Source of the DNA: Stutzerimonas stutzeri
Lineage (GTDB): Bacteria > Pseudomonadota > Gammaproteobacteria > Pseudomonadales > Pseudomonadaceae
Length of the DNA: 64,000 nucleotides
Assembly: GCF_019090095.1 (NCBI RefSeq)
Contig: NZ_JAGQFP010000002.1
Span: forward strand, 682,001 to 746,000
Direction: 5' to 3'
A program made the position numbers and the translations under genes. How positions within the stretch are numbered: the first letter of the stretch is position 1; the number at the start of each line of letters is the position of its first letter. Positions 29,046 to 42,289 of this stretch are shown one piece after another. Below the pieces are notes generated by a model that was not told where the DNA came from, ran no database searches, and was given only the letters and a program-made list of their open reading frames with translations.

Positions 29046-30455
29046 TTAGTAGCGGTAGCTATCGGGCTTGAACGGGCCTTCGACTTCAACGCCGATGTAC
29101 TCGGCCTGGCTTGGGGTCAGACGGGTGATGACACCACCGAAGCCCTTGACCATCTCGGCGGCTACTTCCTCGTCGAGCTTCTTCGGCAGCACCATGACAG
29201 TGACGTTCTTGCTCTTCTCGACAACCGGCAGGTCGGCGAACTTTTCGTTGAACAGGTGGATCTGTGCCAGCACCTGATTGGCGAAGGAACCATCCATGAT
29301 TCGGCTCGGGTGACCGGTGGCGTTGCCCAGGTTCACCAGACGGCCCTCGGCCAGCAGGATCAGGTAGTCGTCGTTCTGCGCATCGAAGCTGCCAGCGCCA
29401 GTGCGATGGATCTTGTGCACCTGCGGCTTGACCTCTTCCCACGCCCAGTTCTTGCGCATGAAGGCGGTGTCGATCTCGTTGTCGAAGTGACCGATGTTGC
29501 ACACCACGGCGCGCTTCTTCAGCGCCTTGAGCATGCCGGCGTCACAGACGTTGGCGTTACCGGTGGTGGTGACGATCAGATCGATCTTGCCCAGCAGGGC
29601 GGTGTCGATGCTGGCATCGGTGCCGTCGTTGAGGCCGTTCTTGTAGGGCGAGACCAGCTCGAAACCGTCCATGCAGGCCTGCATGGCGCAGATCGGGTCG
29701 ACTTCCGAGACCTTGACGATCATGCCTTCCTGGCGCAGCGACTGGGCCGAACCCTTGCCTACGTCGCCGTAGCCGATGACCAGCGCCTGCTTGCCCGACA
29801 GCAGGTGGTCGGTGGCGCGCTTGATGGCGTCGTTGAGGCTGTGACGGCAGCCGTATTTGTTGTCGTTCTTGCTCTTGGTGACCGAGTCGTTGACGTTGAT
29901 CGCCGGAATCTTCAGGGTGCCTTTCTTCAGCATGTCCTGCAGGCGATGCACGCCGGTGGTGGTCTCTTCGGTGACGCCATGGACGCGCTCCAGGACCTGC
30001 GGGTACTTGTCGTGCAGGATCTGGGTCAGGTCACCACCGTCGTCGAGGATCATGTTGGCGTCCCACGGCTGGCCGTCCTTGAGGATGGTCTGCTCGATGC
30101 ACCACTCGTACTCTTCTTCGGTCTCGCCCTTCCAGGCGAATACCGGGATGCCGGCGGCGGCAATGGCGGCGGCGGCCTGGTCCTGGGTCGAGAAGATGTT
30201 GCAGCTGGACCAACGGACTTCGGCGCCGAGCGCGGTCAGCGTCTCGATCAGTACGGCGGTCTGGATGGTCATGTGGATGCAGCCGAGGATCTTCGCGCCT
30301 TTCAGCGGCTGCTCGCCGGCGTACTTGCGGCGCAGGCCCATCAGTGCGGGCATTTCCGATTCGGCAATGATGATCTCGCGGCGGCCCCAGGCAGCCAGGG
30401 ATATGTCGGCGACCTTGAAATCATTGAAACCGGCAGGCGTCATGACAGCGCTCAT
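29046..30455 (-). CDS. ahcY: S-adenosylhomocysteine hydrolase
   Basis: This 469-residue NAD-dependent enzyme splits SAH into homocysteine and adenosine, removing the product inhibitor of methyltransferases. It shows [36 protein letters not shown], the NAD site [28 protein letters not shown] and the C-terminal PDSYRY. The start at 30455 ([13 protein letters not shown]) is the family start and follows GGAG. The reading frame is open further upstream but runs into the riboswitch. It is transcribed behind an SAH riboswitch and followed by metF. Confidence 0.98.
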   Translation of the reverse strand: MSAVMTPAGFNDFKVADISLAAWGRREIIIAESEMPALMGLRRKYAGEQPLKGAKILGCIHMTIQTAVLIETLTALGAEVRWSSCNIFSTQDQAAAAIAAAGIPVFAWKGETEEEYEWCIEQTILKDGQPWDANMILDDGGDLTQILHDKYPQVLERVHGVTEETTTGVHRLQDMLKKGTLKIPAINVNDSVTKSKNDNKYGCRHSLNDAIKRATDHLLSGKQALVIGYGDVGKGSAQSLRQEGMIVKVSEVDPICAMQACMDGFELVSPYKNGLNDGTDASIDTALLGKIDLIVTTTGNANVCDAGMLKALKKRAVVCNIGHFDNEIDTAFMRKNWAWEEVKPQVHKIHRTGAGSFDAQNDDYLILLAEGRLVNLGNATGHPSRIMDGSFANQVLAQIHLFNEKFADLPVVEKSKNVTVMVLPKKLDEEVAAEMVKGFGGVITRLTPSQAEYIGVEVEGPFKPDSYRY

Positions 30456-30465
30456 TGAAGAGTCT

Positions 30466-30486
30466 CCATTCGTAGTATGCGAATGG
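30466..30486 (-). promoter_or_regulatory. Shine-Dalgarno-sequestering hairpin before ahcY
   Basis: The arms CCATTCG and CGAATGG (30466-30472 and 30480-30486) form a perfect 7-bp stem. On the minus strand the 3' arm ends in GG, which is part of the ahcY Shine-Dalgarno GGAG about 8-10 nt before the ATG. This is a plausible translational expression platform for the riboswitch just upstream. Confidence 0.55.
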
Positions 30487-30517
30487 GCGCCGTTGATGCG
30501 TTTGGTTAACGCCCCAT

Positions 30518-30626
30518 CCGAGCCTGACAGGTAGAAGCTGGTTTGGATCTGCTGCGGTGAAGCAGGGAAGCGCGGTGGCTTGCCGATCCAGAACAGCTTT
30601 CGATCTGCTGCAGCGCCCCTCGGACA
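30518..30626 (-). ncRNA. S-adenosylhomocysteine (SAH) riboswitch
   Basis: Read on the minus strand, the element opens with GTCCGAGGGGCGCTGCAGC and closes with AGGCTCGG (30518-30525). CCGAG pairs with CTCGG as P1. GCTGC near 30610-30614 pairs with GCAGC near 30551-30555 as P2. The conserved 3' AGGCTCGG is the hallmark of SAH riboswitches, which raise ahcY expression when SAH accumulates and are known upstream of ahcY in Pseudomonas. It lies about 60 nt upstream of the ahcY start. The rest of 30456-30856 contains only the helper hairpin and the ahcY promoter region; I see no gene there. Confidence 0.85.
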
Positions 30627-30856
30627 GGTGGCGGGCACGGCCGAACAGCGTCGGCGGTGTGAAACCCGGCGATTATAGCCGCGACCGCGCTAGATCCCAA
30701 GCCCGCCTCGGGCCCGTCGGCGCAACCGCGTCGGCGGCAAGGAGCGATGCAGGCCGACCGCAGCTCGGCACGATTGCCTCGGCGCTGCGGTGGGCCTGTG
30801 TTTTCGGGGCCGGGGGGCGATCACCGCGTAGGTGGTGACAGCGGCGGCTTGCGCAG

Positions 30857-32107
<1,251 letters not shown>

Positions 32108-32307
32108 GAGGTCCTCGGATACCTTTTGGCAGGTAGGTTAGGCAATGGACTGGGTATGGGCGCGATGGGTGCCGGGCACCGTGCCGGATGACGGCGCTGG
32201 CCTGGGCGAGCCAAGGCAGGCATGCAGGGGCTACCATAGGCGGGGCGCGCCGGGCGCCCTGATTGTTGCATCCTGAATGGCAATTGCCTCGAACGCGTTC
32301 GCGGCAG

Positions 32308-32357
32308 GGCGGTCAAAAAAGGAGCTCTGGTGACTCTCGCCGGGCGAAACCACAGGA
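32308..32357 (+). other. structured leader of the orphan secreted protein gene
   Basis: The bases before the ATG at 32366 can fold: CTCTGGT pairs with ACCACAG (one mismatch), enclosing the inner stem TCGCC/GGCGA. The 3' arm overlaps the Shine-Dalgarno CAGGAG, so folding would hide the ribosome site. An A6 run precedes it. I do not recognise a known riboswitch class. Confidence 0.35.
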
Positions 32358-32365
32358 GCACCCCG

Positions 32366-32800
32366 ATGAACCTCTTGTTTCGTTCCGTTCCGTTTGCCTT
32401 GATCACCGCGTTCAGCCTGCCGGCTGCCGCCAACTCCTGCTATGTCACCGCGCAGACGTCCGGCGCCGTGCCGCCCCCGGTGGTGACGGAAAAGTGCTTC
32501 GAGTATCGAGGGCTGAAGGACAACTCCATCGACTGGGTGTGCCAGGACAACGAGGCGATCAAGAATTCCCAGCGGGAAATTCGCGACAGCTGTCCGGCCG
32601 GACACTTTGGCGTCTGTACTGCAGCGCTGACGCCGGAAACCCTTGCCAACGAGCGCGCCACCGGCACCCAGGCCGACAACGGCACGCTGCCGACCACGGT
32701 GCCGAAGGAGGCCCGGATCGTCACCTACCACTACGAGGCGACCGACCGTGCCCAGGCGAAGATCGACTGCGAGAGCGCGGGTGGTGAATGGTCGCAGTAG
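32366..32800 (+). CDS. hypothetical secreted Cys-containing protein
   Basis: This 144-residue protein begins with a Sec signal peptide (MNLLFRSVPFALITAFSLPA, cleavage likely after AAA). The mature part carries six cysteines, starting NSCYVTAQTSG and including CFEYRGL, WVCQDN, DSCPAGHFGVC and ending DCESAGGEWSQ. This suggests a disulfide-bonded periplasmic or secreted protein. I do not recognise a family. The ATG at 32366 has a good Shine-Dalgarno (CAGGAG) 8 nt upstream; an in-frame ATG further upstream would destroy the signal peptide. It is followed 72 nt later by a cytochrome c' gene on the same strand. Confidence 0.75.
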   Translation: MNLLFRSVPFALITAFSLPAAANSCYVTAQTSGAVPPPVVTEKCFEYRGLKDNSIDWVCQDNEAIKNSQREIRDSCPAGHFGVCTAALTPETLANERATGTQADNGTLPTTVPKEARIVTYHYEATDRAQAKIDCESAGGEWSQ

Positions 32801-32872
32801 GCCCGGTGCGTTTGGTGATTTTGTCGCATGGGTAGATAATCGCCGGCCTTCGAAAGTCCGAGTGGTTGAGCC

Positions 32873-33319
32873 ATGAAACTGATGCCGGTGTGTGTGTCGC
32901 TTGTCGCCGTCCTTGCCTTGGTCGGTTGCAACCGCATCGATCCCAATTCGCCGCTGGGCAAGCGCAAGGCGATCTATCAACAGATGCTCGATACCAAGGA
33001 AGACCTCGGTGGCATGCTGCGTGGCCGGTTGGCGTTCGACGCCAAGGGCTTTGTATCGGGTGCTGCAAAGCTGGACGAGCTGTCGCGTCAGCCGTGGCAG
33101 TATTACCCACCCGTCAAGGAAGAGCAGAGCGAGGCCCGAGACGACGTCTGGCAGCAGCAGGAGCGTTTCAATGAATTGGCTCGTGAACTCCAGGCGCGCA
33201 CCGCGGAGCTGGTGACGGCGACAACCCAGGGGCCGGTGACCGCTGAAAGCGTCGCGCCCGCCTTCCAGCGCGTGGAAGACACCTGCGAGACCTGTCACAA
33301 GCAGTTCCGCAACTTCTGA
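32873..33319 (+). CDS. cytochrome c' family lipoprotein
   Basis: 148 residues. The signal ends in a lipobox-like ALVGC, so it may be membrane-anchored by acylated Cys20. The rest is helical, and a single C-terminal heme-binding motif CETCH (C138, C141, H142) followed by KQFRNF is the cytochrome c' arrangement. Such proteins bind NO or shuttle electrons in the periplasm. A classical cytochrome c' is soluble, so the lipobox is a slight oddity. The partner is unknown. Confidence 0.88.
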   Translation: MKLMPVCVSLVAVLALVGCNRIDPNSPLGKRKAIYQQMLDTKEDLGGMLRGRLAFDAKGFVSGAAKLDELSRQPWQYYPPVKEEQSEARDDVWQQQERFNELARELQARTAELVTATTQGPVTAESVAPAFQRVEDTCETCHKQFRNF

Positions 33320-33341
33320 CCGGCTGGCGGCGCGCAGGCCG

Positions 33342-33719
33342 TCATCGCTTGGCCTGTTCTAACTCGCGGCGCGCTTGGTCCAGGCGCCGTTTGCTGACCT
33401 CGACGACCTGCGGATCGCCGGTGCTCAGCGCGCCGCGCAGCTGTGCTTCGCGGGTGGTCACCAGCTGCTCCGCGCGCTTGATTTCATCGTGGTTGGGCTG
33501 CAGTGCAACGACGCCACGGCAACGTTCGGCCAGTCCCTGCATGCGTACTTCCAATGCCGCGCGCTGGCTGGTGTCGCCGCTCAGGCGCGCCTGCTTGATC
33601 TGCTGACTGATGTGCTCGCGGGTCTCGCGGCAGTCGTCGTCGGCTTCAGGCGCCGCCAGGACCGCCTGTGTAGCGCAAAAGCAGAACAGCAGCATGAAGA
33701 GGATTCGCCGGTCGGCCAT
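33342..33719 (-). CDS. DUF1090 family periplasmic protein
   Basis: A 125-residue YqjC-like protein. The signal peptide MADRRILFMLLFCFCATQAV precedes a mature helical chain with CRETREHISQQIKQARLSGD, RMQGLAERCRGVV and RRLDQARRELEQAKR. Family members are exported helical proteins of unknown function with two conserved Cys. It is convergent with the cytochrome c' gene and 60 nt from the ligB end on the same strand. Confidence 0.85.
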   Translation of the reverse strand: MADRRILFMLLFCFCATQAVLAAPEADDDCRETREHISQQIKQARLSGDTSQRAALEVRMQGLAERCRGVVALQPNHDEIKRAEQLVTTREAQLRGALSTGDPQVVEVSKRRLDQARRELEQAKR

Positions 33720-33779
33720 GCCTTAATCCTTTTTCTTATTCTCGATGTCGTATGACTGGGTTCATACGGCGAAGTGCCC

Positions 33780-36840
<3,061 letters not shown>

Positions 36841-36904
36841 GACGGCGCGCTATTTCCGTGACGGTTTACAAGGCTTCAAGCATGCGCCGACGCTGCGGCC
36901 AGGG

Positions 36905-36919
36905 GCATGATCGTTATCA
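36905..36919 (-). promoter_or_regulatory. candidate Fur box upstream of ferric-reductase-like gene
   Basis: On the minus strand TGATAAC-G-ATCATGC resembles the 7-1-7 Fur consensus, matching about 10 of 14 positions. It lies 65-79 nt before the flavoprotein ATG and on the far side of the divergent ABC exporter promoter region. It is a modest match only. Confidence 0.35.
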
Positions 36920-36990
36920 ATGTCATCGATTAGTGAGCTAACCACCTGCGTCGTACAATCGTCGGCCAAACCTTGCGGAGTGATTCATCA

Positions 36991-37920
36991 GTGCAGCCCG
37001 TGATCTCCATCGAACAGCTGAGCAAGACCTACGCGTCCGGCCATCCGGCGCTGAAAAAGATTGATCTGCAGATCCGCAAAGGCGAAATCTTCGCCTTGCT
37101 CGGCCCCAACGGCGCGGGCAAGACCACGCTGATCAGTATCGTCTGCGGCATCGTCAATCCGGGGGGCGGACGGGTGCTGGTCGATGGCTACGACATCATT
37201 GGCGACTACCGCCAGGCTCGGTCGAAAATCGGCCTGGTGCCGCAGGAACTGGTCAACGAAGGCTTCGAGAGCGTCTGGGCCACGGTGCGCTTTTCCCGCG
37301 GGCTGTTCGGCAAGGCGCCAGATGATGCCTACCTGGAAAAACTGCTGCGTGATCTGTCGCTATGGGACAAGAAGAACGCACGGATCATCGAGCTCTCCGG
37401 TGGCATGAAGCGCCGCGTGATGATCGCCAAGGCGTTGTCCCACGAGCCGAGCATCCTGTTTCTCGACGAGCCCACCGCCGGTGTCGACGTCGAGCTGCGC
37501 CGGGATATGTGGGAAATGGTACGTGGCCTGCGCGAGCGCGGCGTGACCATCATCCTGACGACGCACTACATCGAGGAGGCCGAGGAAATGGCCGATCGCA
37601 TCGGCGTGATCAGCAAGGGCGAGATCATTCTGGTGGAAGACAAGCTGGCGCTGATGCGCAAGCTCGGCAAGAAACAGCTGACCCTGCATCTGCAGCGCCC
37701 GCTGCAGGCCATTCCGGTGGAGCTGGCCAGTTACCCACTGGAGTTGGTCGATGGCGGCAATCAGCTGGTGTTCACCTTCGACGCGCAGCACCAGGACACC
37801 GGTATCGCCGACCTGCTCAAGCGCCTGGCGGCGCATGGCATCGACTTCAAGGACCTGCAGTCGAGCCAGAGTTCGCTGGAGGAGATTTTCGTCAGTCTGG
37901 TAAAAGGCAGCCGCACATGA
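36991..37920 (+). CDS. ABC transporter ATP-binding protein (ABC-2/DrrA type)
   Basis: This 309-residue ATPase carries Walker A (GPNGAGKTT), a Q-loop ([15 protein letters not shown]), the signature [17 protein letters not shown], Walker [13 protein letters not shown] and the switch His in [12 protein letters not shown]. It powers export by the permease encoded next. The start is probably GTG 36991 (CGGAG about 10 nt upstream); a TTG at 36973 is in frame. The stop overlaps the permease ATG (ATGA). Substrate unknown; the YadG/YadH pair of E. coli is the nearest familiar type. Confidence 0.93.
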   Translation: MQPVISIEQLSKTYASGHPALKKIDLQIRKGEIFALLGPNGAGKTTLISIVCGIVNPGGGRVLVDGYDIIGDYRQARSKIGLVPQELVNEGFESVWATVRFSRGLFGKAPDDAYLEKLLRDLSLWDKKNARIIELSGGMKRRVMIAKALSHEPSILFLDEPTAGVDVELRRDMWEMVRGLRERGVTIILTTHYIEEAEEMADRIGVISKGEIILVEDKLALMRKLGKKQLTLHLQRPLQAIPVELASYPLELVDGGNQLVFTFDAQHQDTGIADLLKRLAAHGIDFKDLQSSQSSLEEIFVSLVKGSRT

Positions 37921-38678
37921 ATTTCTATGCAGTCCGCGCAATCTACCTGTTCGAGCTGGCGCGCACCTGGCGCACGCTGCTGCAGAGCATCGCCACCCCG
38001 GTCATTTCCACCTCGCTGTACTTCGTGGTCTTCGGTGCGGCCATCGGGGCGCGTATGGAGGCGATGCACGGCATCCCCTATGGTGCCTTCATCATTCCCG
38101 GCCTCGTTATGATGGCGCTGCTCACCGAGAGCATTTCCAACGCCTCGTTCGGCATCTACATGCCGCGCTATTCCGGAACCATCTACGAAGTGCTGTCGGC
38201 GCCGGTGTCCTATCTGGAAATCGTCATCGGGTATGTCGGCGCCGCGGCCACCAAGTCACTGGTGCTCGGCGTGGTGATCCTGCTGACGGCGCGATTGTTC
38301 GTCGACTATGAGATTCAGCATCCGCTGATGATGGCGCTGTTCCTGGTGCTTACCGCGGTGACCTTCTGCCTGTTCGGCTTCATCATCGGCATCTGGGCCG
38401 ATGGCTGGGAGAAGCTGCAGATCGTGCCGTCGCTCATCGTTATGCCGCTGGCCTTTCTCGGCGGTAGCTTCTACTCCATCGAAATGCTGCCGCCGTTCTG
38501 GCAGCAGGTCACACTGTTCAATCCGGTGGTCTACCTGATCAGCGGATTCCGCTGGAGCTTCTATGGCGTGTCGGACGTCAACGTCGGCATCAGCCTGGCG
38601 ATGACGTTCGGCTTTCTGGCGCTGTGTCTCGGTTTGATCGCGTGGATCTTCAAGACAGGCTATCGCCTGAAAAACTGA
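37917..38678 (+). CDS. ABC-2 type transporter permease
   Basis: This 253-residue protein has about six membrane helices, beginning [20 protein letters not shown]. The ABC-2 membrane domain shows [36 protein letters not shown] and [20 protein letters not shown] followed by [17 protein letters not shown]. This matches the YadH/NodJ-like family. Its start codon overlaps the stop of the ATPase gene. Together they form a complete two-gene exporter with dimeric subunits. Confidence 0.93.
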   Translation: MNFYAVRAIYLFELARTWRTLLQSIATPVISTSLYFVVFGAAIGARMEAMHGIPYGAFIIPGLVMMALLTESISNASFGIYMPRYSGTIYEVLSAPVSYLEIVIGYVGAAATKSLVLGVVILLTARLFVDYEIQHPLMMALFLVLTAVTFCLFGFIIGIWADGWEKLQIVPSLIVMPLAFLGGSFYSIEMLPPFWQQVTLFNPVVYLISGFRWSFYGVSDVNVGISLAMTFGFLALCLGLIAWIFKTGYRLKN

Positions 38679-38739
38679 GGCCGGACGGCTCTTCTTTGCG
38701 CGCTGCATGTCGCATCGCGCGGCATCTTTCGAGGCCAGC

Positions 38740-39309
38740 ATGAAACGGGTTTCATCTTTTGCGGTTGTGGTTCTTCTCGGCGCAGCGGCGGGTTCTGCCA
38801 GTGCTTTCAATCTCGGTGAGGCCGCCAAGGCGGTGTCAGGGATGACCGGCAGCGGCACCCCACAAAGCAATGCCCAGGCGCAGGCATTGGGGCTGGTCGG
38901 TCAGCTCGATGAGTTGGGTGTCACGCCGGCCCAGGCCGTCGGTGGCAGCGGCGCTTTGCTGCAGCTGGCCAAGCAGCAGCTACCCAGCGCCGACTACGCG
39001 CAGCTCGCCAAATCCGTTCCCGGTCTCGACAAGCTCACCGGCGACAGCGGGCTGGAGCAACTCGGGCAGCTGAGCGCGCTGAGTGGGCTGCTCGGCAAGT
39101 CGGACACCGCCGTCAGTCCGCAGGCCGCCTCGGCGGTCGATAACGTGCAGAGCCTGCCCGACGTCCAACAGGCGTTTTCGGCGCTGGGTATGGATGCAGG
39201 CCTGGTCGGCCAGTTCGCCCCGATCCTGTTGCAGTACCTGGGCAATCAGGGCGTCGGTGGGCCGCTGCTGCAGAGTCTCGGCAGCATCTGGGGTGTTGGC
39301 GGCGCCTGA
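38740..39309 (+). CDS. DUF2780-type exported protein
   Basis: 189 residues with a signal peptide (SSFAVVVLLGAAAGSASA) and a mature region of short amphipathic helices rich in Gly, Ala, Leu and Gln: LGLVGQLDELGVTPAQAVGG, YAQLAKSVPGLDKLTGDSGL, VDNVQSLPDVQQAFSALGMD. This matches VcgC/VcgE (DUF2780) proteins of unknown role. I chose ATG 38740, with GAGG upstream, over an in-frame ATG at 38707. A strong terminator follows. Confidence 0.85.
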   Translation: MKRVSSFAVVVLLGAAAGSASAFNLGEAAKAVSGMTGSGTPQSNAQAQALGLVGQLDELGVTPAQAVGGSGALLQLAKQQLPSADYAQLAKSVPGLDKLTGDSGLEQLGQLSALSGLLGKSDTAVSPQAASAVDNVQSLPDVQQAFSALGMDAGLVGQFAPILLQYLGNQGVGGPLLQSLGSIWGVGGA

Positions 39310-39350
39310 TCGCGCCGTTCGCTAGCTGGGGCATTGCTGCCCGCTGCAAG

Positions 39351-39390
39351 AAAAAAGCCCCGCGCAGCGCTAGCTGGCGGGGCTTTTTTT
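39351..39390. terminator. bidirectional Rho-independent terminator between DUF2780 gene and metK
   Basis: A run of A6 leads into GCCCCGC, a loop region with its own GCGCTAGC palindrome, and GCGGGGC followed by T7. It ends the plus-strand DUF2780 gene and, read on the minus strand, the metK operon. Both arms and both homopolymer tracts are clear. Confidence 0.92.
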
Positions 39391-39401
39391 AACCGCGGTT
39401 G

Positions 39402-40592
39402 TTACAGGCCGGCAGCGGCGCGCAGGGCGTCGGCCTTGTCGGTCTTTTCCCAGGTGAAGGCGGTGAAGGTGTCGCCACCGACCGTCATTTCATAGGGATC
39501 ACGACCGAAGTGGCCGTAGGCCGCGGTGGCCTTGTACATCGGGTGCAGCAAGTCGAGCATGGTGGTGATCGCGTAGGGACGCAGATCGAAGTGCTCGCGG
39601 ACCAGGGCAACGATCTTCTCGTCGCTGAGCTTGCCGGTGCCGAAGGTGTTGATCGAGATCGAGGTCGGCTGCGCCACGCCGATGGCGTAGGAGACCTGGA
39701 TTTCGCAACGATCGGCCAGGCCGGCGGCGACGATGTTCTTGGCCACGTAACGACCGGCGTAGGCGGCCGAACGGTCGACCTTGGACGGGTCCTTGCCGGA
39801 GAAGGCGCCGCCGCCGTGACGGGCCATGCCGCCGTAGGTGTCGACGATGATCTTGCGTCCGGTCAGACCGCAGTCACCCACCGGGCCGCCGATGATGAAC
39901 TGGCCAGTCGGGTTGATGTGGAACTGGGTGTCCTTGTGCAGCAGTTCGGCCGGGATCACGTGCTTGACGATCAGCTCCATCACCGCTTCCTTGAGGTCGG
40001 AATGCTTGACCTCCGGGTTGTGCTGGGTGGACAGCACGATGGCGTCGATACCGACCACCTTGCCACCTTCGTAACGGCAGGTGACCTGGCTCTTGGCGTC
40101 CGGGCGCAGCCATGGCAGCAGGCCGTTCTTGCGGGCTTCGGCCTGGCGCTCGACCAGCGCGTGGGAGAAGCGGATCGGCGCCGGCATCAGCACGTCGGTT
40201 TCGTTGCTGGCGTAGCCGAACATCAGGCCCTGGTCGCCGGCGCCCTGGTCTTCCGGCTTGCTGCGGTCGACGCCCTGGGCAATATCCACCGACTGCTTGC
40301 CGATGATGTTGATGATGCCGCAGGTGGCGCCATCGAAACCGACGTCCGAGCTGTTGTAGCCGATGTCGATGATGACATCGCGCACCAGCTGCTCGAGGTC
40401 GACCCAGGCGCTGGTGGTCACTTCACCGGCGACGATGGCGACGCCAGTCTTGACCAATGTTTCACAGGCCACACGGGCGTGCTTGTCCTCGGCGATGATG
40501 GCGTCCAGCACCGCATCGGAGATCTGGTCGGCGATCTTGTCCGGGTGCCCTTCGGACACGGACTCGGAGGTGAAAATCGAGTATTCGCTCAT
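39402..40592 (-). CDS. metK: S-adenosylmethionine synthetase
   Basis: At 396 residues it is a normal MetK, making SAM from methionine and ATP. Family features are [51 protein letters not shown] (signature 1) and [19 protein letters not shown] (signature 2). Fourteen bases separate it from the upstream ArsR-methyltransferase gene, so the two share a transcript. The shared terminator lies just beyond its stop. Confidence 0.98.
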   Translation of the reverse strand: MSEYSIFTSESVSEGHPDKIADQISDAVLDAIIAEDKHARVACETLVKTGVAIVAGEVTTSAWVDLEQLVRDVIIDIGYNSSDVGFDGATCGIINIIGKQSVDIAQGVDRSKPEDQGAGDQGLMFGYASNETDVLMPAPIRFSHALVERQAEARKNGLLPWLRPDAKSQVTCRYEGGKVVGIDAIVLSTQHNPEVKHSDLKEAVMELIVKHVIPAELLHKDTQFHINPTGQFIIGGPVGDCGLTGRKIIVDTYGGMARHGGGAFSGKDPSKVDRSAAYAGRYVAKNIVAAGLADRCEIQVSYAIGVAQPTSISINTFGTGKLSDEKIVALVREHFDLRPYAITTMLDLLHPMYKATAAYGHFGRDPYEMTVGGDTFTAFTWEKTDKADALRAAAGL

Positions 40593-40606
40593 CTATCGGT
40601 TCCTAA

Positions 40607-41608
40607 TTACCGGTGGGTGAGTCGGCTGTCAGCGGTGGGCCGGGAAAAGTACCGGGCCTGGATCTGAAAACCGTTCTTCAAGCCAATGTAGAGGCTCTCG
40701 CCGGGCGTGAGCCCCGCGGCATCGGCCCAACGGGCCAGATCGTCCTGTTCGAAGCCCAACCAGAGATCGCCGCAGGCCTCCCTGGCCCAACTCTGGTTGT
40801 GGCTGCACAGCTCGGTGATCAGCAGGCTGCCGCCTGCGTTCACCAGTCGTGCCAGCTGCTTGAGCGCTTCACCCGGCGCCGCCAGGTGATGCAAAACCAT
40901 GTTCAGTACCACGCAATCGGCCGCCGGACAGTCGTCCTGCAGGGCGTCGGCGAGACGGACTTCGACGTTGTCCAGGCCGAGCTGTTCGCAGCGGGTTCGC
41001 GTCAGTTCTAGCATTGCCGGACTGTTGTCAATCGCCGTGACCCTGGCGAAGCGATGGGCCAGTTCGGGCAGAAAACTGCCATCGCCGGGGCCGACCTCGA
41101 GTGCGGTTGCGGTCGGCGCGAAATCCAGCGCATCGAGCAACGCCACCACGCTGTCCCGGTACTGCGGCAATCCCGCGATCATGTCCTGGCGTGCCTGAAA
41201 GCTGCCGGCCATGCGCGTGAAAAAATCTTCGCTGGCGGCGCTGCGCTGGGCATGCACGGCGGCGATACGCGCCTGTACATCGAGCGGCAGGTTCAGCTGA
41301 TCGACTTCCTCGAGCAAGGCCGCGTGCAGCCGGCCGCCGAGGCTGTCAGCGTGCGGCAGCGCGCGACGATAGAAAATCGCGTTGCCTTCCCGGCGAGTCG
41401 CCAGCAGCCCGGCCTGGGTCAGCACCTTGAGGTGATGGCTGATGCCCGACTGACCGGTGGCGAAGATCTGCGCCAGCTCGAGTACGCCGAACGAATCATT
41501 GGCCAGCGCCCGCAGCACGTTCAGACGCAGCGAGTCGCCGCCGGCCTTGCACAGGGCGGCGAGCTGATCGCTGTCGTCGAAGGAGATCTGGGGAATGCGC
41601 AGGCTCAT
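40607..41608 (-). CDS. ArsR-type HTH fused to SAM methyltransferase domain, SahR-like regulator
   Basis: 333 residues in two parts. Residues 1 to about 85 are an ArsR winged helix (FGVLELAQIFATGQSGISHH, LKVLTQAGLLATRREGNAIF); the metal-binding cysteines of ArsR proper are absent. Residues from about 150 on form a class I methyltransferase with motif I LEVGPGDGSFLPELA (about 170-184) and CVVLNMVLHHLA. It directly precedes metK (PA0547 holds this place in PAO1). As I recall, SahR of other Proteobacteria has this architecture and senses SAH. The methyltransferase fold may therefore act as a ligand pocket rather than an enzyme. An 18-bp palindrome lies 45 bp upstream. Confidence 0.9.
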   Translation of the reverse strand: MSLRIPQISFDDSDQLAALCKAGGDSLRLNVLRALANDSFGVLELAQIFATGQSGISHHLKVLTQAGLLATRREGNAIFYRRALPHADSLGGRLHAALLEEVDQLNLPLDVQARIAAVHAQRSAASEDFFTRMAGSFQARQDMIAGLPQYRDSVVALLDALDFAPTATALEVGPGDGSFLPELAHRFARVTAIDNSPAMLELTRTRCEQLGLDNVEVRLADALQDDCPAADCVVLNMVLHHLAAPGEALKQLARLVNAGGSLLITELCSHNQSWAREACGDLWLGFEQDDLARWADAAGLTPGESLYIGLKNGFQIQARYFSRPTADSRLTHR

Positions 41609-41652
41609 AGGCCGCGCAGTCTAGTCGGTCGTTTTTCGTACAGCAATGGCTG

Positions 41653-41670
41653 TATCAAAAAGTTTTGATA
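41653..41670 (-). promoter_or_regulatory. perfect palindrome, candidate operator of the ArsR/methyltransferase-metK operon
   Basis: TATCAAAA-AG-TTTTGATA is a perfect 8-bp inverted repeat with a 2-bp spacer, 45-62 bp upstream of the regulator start. It lies in the promoter zone between this gene and the end of the lysE gene. Symmetric AT-rich sites of this kind are typical ArsR-family operators, so autoregulation is likely. Confidence 0.65.
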
Positions 41671-41686
41671 TTGAACAAGCGTTCGC

Positions 41687-42289
41687 TCAATTCACCAGGC
41701 TGTTGACCCCCATGCCGCAGGACACCAGGCCGAGGGCCAGGAGGAAGAAGCTCGGCAGAAGGTCGAGCAACTGCTGCAGCCGCGGGTGGCTGGCCATGCG
41801 CCGTGCCGCCAGACTGTAGGTGATCAGAATGGACACATCGACCAACGCCCAGATGGCGATCAAGGTCGCGGCCTGGGGCGCGAAGGGCTGCGCCGGCAGA
41901 ATGAAGCCGGGGAGAAACGCCAGGAAGAACAGAATGTCCTTGGGATTGGACAGGCCCACGGCCATGGCGCGCCAGAAGTAATGAACGTGCGAGCGCGGCA
42001 GGTGCGGCGTCTCTTCGTTGCCGCCGCACAGCCCGTCCGCGCCGAGCCAGATCAGGTACAAGCCGCCCAGTACCTGGCCCCATTCGAGTATCACCGGCTC
42101 CAGATCAAGCGCCAGATAGATCAGGACCAGCGCGGCAATCAGCAGAATCTGGGCCGACAGCACGCCGCCCAGAATGGTCCAGGCCGGCCAGCTGCGACGC
42201 GCATCGGCGATGACCAGCGCGACCACGGGTCCGGGTGAGGCAATCAACAACGTGATGGCGGCCGCAAAGGCCAGGTAGGTGGCGTTCAT
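41687..42289 (-). CDS. LysE/RhtB family amino-acid exporter
   Basis: 200 residues with five to six membrane helices: YLAFAAAITLLIASPGPVVA, the conserved GxxPGP-type start of the family, then LLIAALVLIYLALDLEPVI, YLIWLGADGL, GLSNPKDILFFLAFLPGF and FFLLALGLVSCGMGVNSLVN. LysE/RhtB proteins export amino acids or derivatives. The ATG overlaps the stop of the upstream oxygenase gene (ATGA), which argues that the exported compound is the oxygenase product. Confidence 0.92.
   Translation of the reverse strand: MNATYLAFAAAITLLIASPGPVVALVIADARRSWPAWTILGGVLSAQILLIAALVLIYLALDLEPVILEWGQVLGGLYLIWLGADGLCGGNEETPHLPRSHVHYFWRAMAVGLSNPKDILFFLAFLPGFILPAQPFAPQAATLIAIWALVDVSILITYSLAARRMASHPRLQQLLDLLPSFFLLALGLVSCGMGVNSLVN

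Noticed and set aside
32308..32357. Leader hairpin considered as a known riboswitch class
   Set aside because: It lacks the conserved cores of the classes I can recall (TPP, FMN, cobalamin, glycine, guanidine, c-di-GMP), so it is only listed as a structured leader.
32231..33298. Open frame of 355 codons on the minus strand over the orphan secreted protein and cytochrome c' genes
   Set aside because: The plus-strand genes have signal peptides, a CxxCH motif and ribosome sites; the minus frame has none.
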